Shown in pieces: positions 59,001-64,000 of a stretch of 64,000 nucleotides of DNA (position 1 is its first letter; each line of letters opens with the position of its first letter). The notes beneath the pieces were generated by a model. It was not told the origin of the DNA. It saw only the letters and a program-made list of their open reading frames with translations, and ran no database searches. Origin of the DNA: Odiellus spinosus (taxonomy: Eukaryota > Arthropoda > Arachnida > Opiliones > Phalangiidae); NCBI GenBank assembly GCA_963920705.1, contig OY987231.1:15973024-16037023 (forward strand). The letters are read 5' to 3'. The position numbers and the translations under genes are program-made.

Positions 59001-61789
59001 AGAATGTGTAGAATTGTTTTAACTAATAAACTCCATAATTAGAGAATAAATTCTAATAAGTAAAACCTGCTGGGTGATAAAATTCAGGGAGGCAACATTC
59101 CCTGGTCTTCGCGTTTCGTTTCACCCCTCGCAAACCCGGTTTTTGCATGATTCCCGCTTTGGTTTCTATATAGCGAAGAAGCTGATCAAGCGCTTGTTAG
59201 CGAGGTCCTAACAGATAACAGAGCCAAAAACGTTTTCTTCGGGGATTGTAGATTCATTCGATAAGTTTCGTTCGTGGCGCTAGTCAACGGGGCTCATCCC
59301 TCAAGTCGATATAAATGTGTCGGCCTTTCAGTCAGCGATCTAGAAATAGCTCGAGGATTCCCAGTTCAAAGATTCCACCATTTGAAAGAGAGAGAGAGAG
59401 AAAAAAAAAAAAAAAAGTCAAAAAGCTGTAAAATCTTTTTTGGAAGATAAAAAGCGTCTAATGAGGCTTCTAACTGGTATGGCGGTTACACAAGTTGTAC
59501 TATAGCTCTTTTGAAGTCTAAGGGGGAGGAGAAGTGAAAGGGTCGATCGTTTCTGTCGCGTAAAAACCAATTAGGTAACTTAGGTAAACACCAACTAATT
59601 TATCTTTGAAATACAGGGTTGTTATGTATTTGTAAGTACGCCAGTTAAACTATAACTGAAAGGTTTTTTTGGACTAGACTTAAAAGTTATGTGATGACAT
59701 TGAATCCTAGTTTCTTGTGTAATTAAAAATCGTTACAAAAGTACTGTAAAGACTAGTGGATAACTCAACATTGCCCCGCTATCTTTTTGTCTGTAAATTA
59801 AATTTTCATCTTTCGTTCAATTGCGAATGTGTCTTTGAGTTTCATGAGTTAAAATAAAAGTTTGAAATGAATAAGTTAAATATGATTGAAATGTTTCATC
59901 TTTATATCAATAATGATGTTAAGAAATTAACGATAAGCTTAAATATAATTAATTCTTAACCAACATAATTTGATTCTAAATTGCGAATCATATAAAATGA
60001 ATAGTATTTTCAGCTTTTTCCTATCTTTATGGTTATTTGGAAATTTTAAGCTAAAAACGGAAGACTTGACTAATTTTTTTAAAGTGAGGCTGACACCATT
60101 GTCTAATTATATATGGACTACATTTTTAATGTATTTTTACTGTTTCTTCAATCGTTTCTATGACATATGTAAATACATTTTGAATAGTTTTCAAATTCAA
60201 TTCGTGACAGCCACACTTAAATACAAACCTTTTTTTGTGTAAGGTCTAATTTTTAATTTTTTCATTAAGTCCTTAACACTATTATTCAGCTTGATTCCGA
60301 GTGTGCCAAACCTATGGGGCTATATCCTACGAATCTCTTGGCAAAACCATGGAGAACTGAGTGGGCCCACAACCGCCGCCCTATCGCCATCTGTCAAGAG
60401 TGAGGCTAAGTAGATAACCAATCGGAAAAGGGACGGTTTCTGGGAATCCTTCTCTTCAGCAGTCAACTTGAGTGATGCGTCGCCTACCGGGAGAACATTT
60501 CTTTCGCATTCGTCTCTTCGTCTAACGAGCAAATGTCACCCGCCCGCTTACACAAATACAACAACAAGGCACTATCCCGCTCGACTTATTCCGTTAAAAA
60601 TCAAAAAGCGATCAAGAACTTTTAGACTTCTTCAAAGAAACGATGCTAAAAATATGAGATAATTTTTTTTTTTTTTTTCCAAACTCTGCGAACACTAACA
60701 AGATTACCAAGAAAACCCTCTTCGCGTCCATTACTAAATTAAATTTCATTAGAAGTAATCTATACAATTGTAATGGGATTGAAAAGGAAGGAAAATTACC
60801 CCAAGCACTGCCAATTCATGAAATTCCTTGGGTGGTTCATTTTGATATTTATTTCTCGGCGAATATTAAGCCAAAATCAGTTTTCTAATTGTAGTACCAA
60901 TTAAAAACCACTGGCATCCCTTATTTGGACAGTTTATGGACGCCTCAAACGGTTCAAATTAAGATATTATTTGTGTAGTAAAACATTTAGGAAACGGTAC
61001 AATTAACAATCAGAAATATGATTTTGACTCATTACTCCATGCGTATAAAAGTTATAGGGCCTAATTATATAGCCTCGGTGAAAAAAAAAACGTTGCAAAT
61101 AATGAACTAAACTTCATATACACTTCTAAAACAATAAACAAAGTTTCCCATTATTTGTATTAAATAAACGGTTACTTGAATCATTGTTTTACTAAGTTCA
61201 TTTATAATAATTATCATATCGCGTTTTTGTTTCATTTTATTGAATTTTTTTCTAATTAAGTTTCGCGACGTTACGCAAAAAATAGTCTAATGCTAAGTCT
61301 TTTCGTTTGGTATCGTTTCTTGCCAAGTTCTTGGGAAAAAAATAAGAATATAGAAGTTTCTAAATCGATCGAAACTGACGTGCGAGGAATCCTTACGAAG
61401 GTTTCGATTAAAAACGAAAATAAACGGTGTAACGACATCAAGGGAGTAAAAATGGAACTTTCTTAATCAATTATAAGTTTTTAACTTTAAAATAAATTGA
61501 CTAGGTAGATGGCTTCAACGCTGCAACTTTATATGAATAACGTAAACATCTTGCCTAAAGCAAATTAAAGTAATAAACAGCTTCACGAAACTTAGTCCAT
61601 TGATGTAAGACATCAAACCAAATTAAGACAATAAAGTGTTCCATCTTTTCCGGGAGGTTTGACTCAAATCGAAAGGTCACGTTTCGTAAACCAACACGTT
61701 ATCGTAACCTTTAGGACTACAAAGTTCGCGTGGTGTAACTTCTATCTAGATATCCTTCGAGGGAACCCCGACTTCTCATCACCCAGACT
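59001..61789. other. Gene-free stretch
   Basis: GA/A microsatellite at 59388-59416 and a T run at 60663-60679. The frame at 59970-60242 is F/Y-rich and AT-driven; frames at 60320-60662 overlap on opposite strands. No gene recognised. Confidence 0.5.
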
Positions 61790-61837
61790 GAGTTTCGAAC
61801 GAGGGTCATTGGCGATAGGCGCCTGGTCTCTCCGCTA
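61790..61837 (-). other. tRNA-like A-box/B-box pair (possible tRNA-derived SINE head)
   Basis: On the minus strand TAGCGGAGAGA (from 61837) resembles a tRNA A box and GTTCGAAACTC (61800-61790) a B box, about 37 bases apart, with GGCG/CGCC pairing where an anticodon arm would be. The loop does not give a normal 7-base anticodon loop with U33, and no acceptor stem closes, so it is not a functional tRNA. No downstream T tract nearby. Confidence 0.25.
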
Positions 61838-61850
61838 TCCATCTAGTTGA

Positions 61851-64000
61851 CGTACATCGGTCATCCCGAACCGTCCCTTATCTGTCACCCGCTCTCTTCG
61901 TACAGTCAAAAGTCCTTTTTTTATCCTTAAAGACCGTATGAAACATCGCAATTATAATTTCGAAATTATCTAAATTATTCCAAATGGTTTTGTTTTCACA
62001 GAAATAACCAAAAAGGATTTAAAAATAGTACAAAATGTGTGCAGAAACGGTTAACAGTTATATGAAAAGCTATGTGCAAATTCACAAATTAAAAATTAAG
62101 TTTTCAATTAAACCAATCGGTTTTTAAGAATTAAACTGACTAAAATAAACCAAATAATAACTCTTCTGCTAACTATATATATTTGGTCAGATAATAAAGG
62201 TAATTTAATAACAAATTCCTCTAAGCTGCACTAGGAATGATCTGAATCTGATCTTGCTATCGCTCGCTTTAGAGCATCGAGCATTCTAACTTAAAATTTC
62301 AAAAATATTCTATCCCCTAACTCTCTCTCGCGAAAAAAAAACAATAAAGGTTTCCCAGATGAATATAAATAAAAGATATTCGACAATGCTTTGTTTCCCC
62401 ATGGCTCTCGGAGTGATGGACCTTGTTCTAAAGAGCACCCAGTGAAATTCGCGATCAAACATTCAAAATCAAACATTCGCGACTTCATCGTCTTAGAATT
62501 AGAATGGTATAACGCTTTCTGGACTTATTATAGAGTAAATAAAATGATTGGTAGGCGTGTGGACTTTAACTGGGATAGTCGGGGCACCACAGAGTCGAGA
62601 CGGGGGAGTGTCACCCTTCCCCCTCCATGGCGCTGGCATGACGATGCTACAACTAGCCGGGGAATGTTAATTACCTCTCCCAGCTTTTTCGACAAGCCTT
62701 ATCTTATTTCCCTCGCTCCGTGTCTCTAGCGATGGCGGGACCTTGTTAGACCTTGTTATACCCCACCCGACTTAAGTTAGGCTTCCCTTGTTTACAAGAA
62801 ACCGAGTCTTCCTCCAAAAACTTATCGAGCGACGGAATCGAATTCGAATTCGCGAAAGATAGGGACTCCGAGCGACGCGAACGTTTTTTTTTTTTCCAGC
62901 GACAAGGGAAACTATTTTTTCACGTTGTTTTTTTCGACCAAGATATCGACATTCGTGAAGTTTTAGTTTCGGAGAAAAAAAAATACCATAAAAATATATG
63001 GATTTCTTAGATAAGGGTATTAAAAATAGTTCGTATATATATATATTTATAAGAAACCGCTGTAAATCCCTACATATAGTGGAATACACGTGTTTTTCTT
63101 TCATTTTTTTTTTCATTTCTTACATAAAAAGAGTTTCAAGAAGCAATAAAAAATTATCAGTGACGAAAAAGTGGCGGACCCCAGCCCGTGTGTGTATCTT
63201 ACGGAACAAGACGCTCTCAAAAAAATATTAAATCCAGTTTTTCTTCTCTTTTCACCCACCCTCAGACTCAGCCGCGAGACGGTTTCACGGTTTAAGTCGT
63301 CCATTCCCGCAAGATATTTTGAAACGTTTAATATTAAGCCATTTGTAGAACAAAACATCAGTTTTAGAATAGATTTAAGAACGAATATTAGCTTTTTAAA
63401 TAAAATCCTATCCAATATTATCACGGGAAGTAATATTCCCGGCGAACTGAAGTCAGTTCCATCTCGATTTGAAAGAAAATACGAAGATATATTTTCGAAA
63501 TGATGATTATAGACTGTCTGTACTGCCAAATTGAATTTGAATTATCTTTAGAAGTGTCTAGACAAAGCGTTCTCTAAACGCAGTTGCGTATGATCCATCA
63601 GACTCCAAAGTTTACCTATCCCACGTAAAAATTCAATATTTCATTCATTATTCAAAATACTAATCATGGAAGCGAAGGAATACAATTTTTTTTTTTTCTA
63701 TCAAGAAACTGGTCTGGAGTTACTTCACCCCACGATTCTTCAAATGTCAATCAGTGAATCATTAAAATTAAAAAGTAACCAAGTCGCCACGAGCTCGAAA
63801 AAACTCCACAAGTGAGTTGAGACTATTCTTTGGATAAATGGGTATTTCTAATGTAATTATCTAAATCATATTCTTTCTATTATTAATATATATTAGATTG
63901 TAGCCCAGATAATTTATTATTCGTTTGAAATTTCTTATCAATCGACAGCCTTCTTAGAAACTTGTTTTATACCACATATTGAAGATTAACCAAGCATATA
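61851..64000. other. Gene-free stretch; overlapping unassigned frames at 62.4-63.5 kb
   Basis: Plus-strand frames at 62391-62729, 62753-63010 and 63171-63503 and minus-strand frames at 62772-63116 and 63113-63529 (138 codons) cover the same DNA. None has a recognisable domain, and the opposite-strand openness argues for chance. AT-rich DNA continues to the window end. Confidence 0.4.

Noticed and set aside
63113..63529. 138-codon minus-strand and 110-codon plus-strand frames
   Set aside because: They overlap on opposite strands over the same DNA and neither is recognisable.

Overview
The window reads as intergenic or intronic nuclear DNA from an invertebrate, most likely an arthropod. It is AT-rich, has no operons, ribosome-binding sites or tightly packed genes, is full of homopolymer runs, microsatellites and minisatellites, and is littered with short palindromic DNA-transposon derivatives (MITEs). 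CpG is not visibly depleted and is abundant in patches, as in lightly methylated invertebrate genomes. Species, and even the arthropod placement, are inference.

No complete protein-coding gene could be recognised on either strand. The two longest open frames (about 18.8-19.9 kb, both strands) and the 115-codon frame at 58.4 kb are artefacts of tandem repeats whose 21- and 24-bp units are multiples of three. Other frames of 60-149 codons have no recognisable family and overlap open frames on the other strand or in other frames. Coding signals worth keeping are weak: three dispersed short stretches at 2.72, 4.49 and 28.0 kb that encode near-identical 15-23 residue peptides and differ largely at third codon positions; a 45-codon terminal-exon-like stretch on the minus strand at 13.93-14.07 kb; an unassigned minus-strand frame at 22.7-23.0 kb; and a pair of unassigned plus-strand frames at 46.9-47.95 kb.

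Layout. 0-5.4 kb: unique sequence with a CpG-rich patch (3.05-4.2 kb) and two copies of the short coding-like repeat. 5.4-10.1 kb: a TA-flanked MITE (family C), a TTAA-flanked foldback element (family A) and its relative, plus an 80-bp direct duplication. 15.9-16.2 kb: family B element. 18.2-19.9 kb: a 178-bp tandem repeat directly followed by a 21-bp minisatellite of nearly 50 units. 26.8 kb: small TIR element. 30.2, 36.7 and 48.8 kb: family D. 38.0-38.7 kb: a 20-21 bp minisatellite in two diverged blocks. 39.4-46.2 kb: a MITE-dense stretch with second copies of families C and B, a truncated A, a hAT-like element with a perfect 8-bp target duplication, family E with a 41-bp perfect TIR and 7-bp duplication, a TTAAA-flanked element, and another A copy carrying a nested insertion. 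49.4 and 58.9 kb: family H. 50.7-53.4 kb: a foldback-like element whose ends are arrays of a GCGCAGTT motif and whose interior is a 149-bp tandem repeat, followed by a second truncated copy. 58.4 kb: a 24-bp minisatellite. 61.8 kb: a tRNA-like A-box/B-box pair. The rest is unique AT-rich DNA alternating with CpG-rich patches.

There is no gene system to reconstruct. The interesting content is the repeat biology: several MITE families with well preserved ends and target duplications (including a recurrent 7-bp class), two multi-part foldback structures, and the dispersed coding-like peptide fragments. All identities are by eye; no database search was possible.
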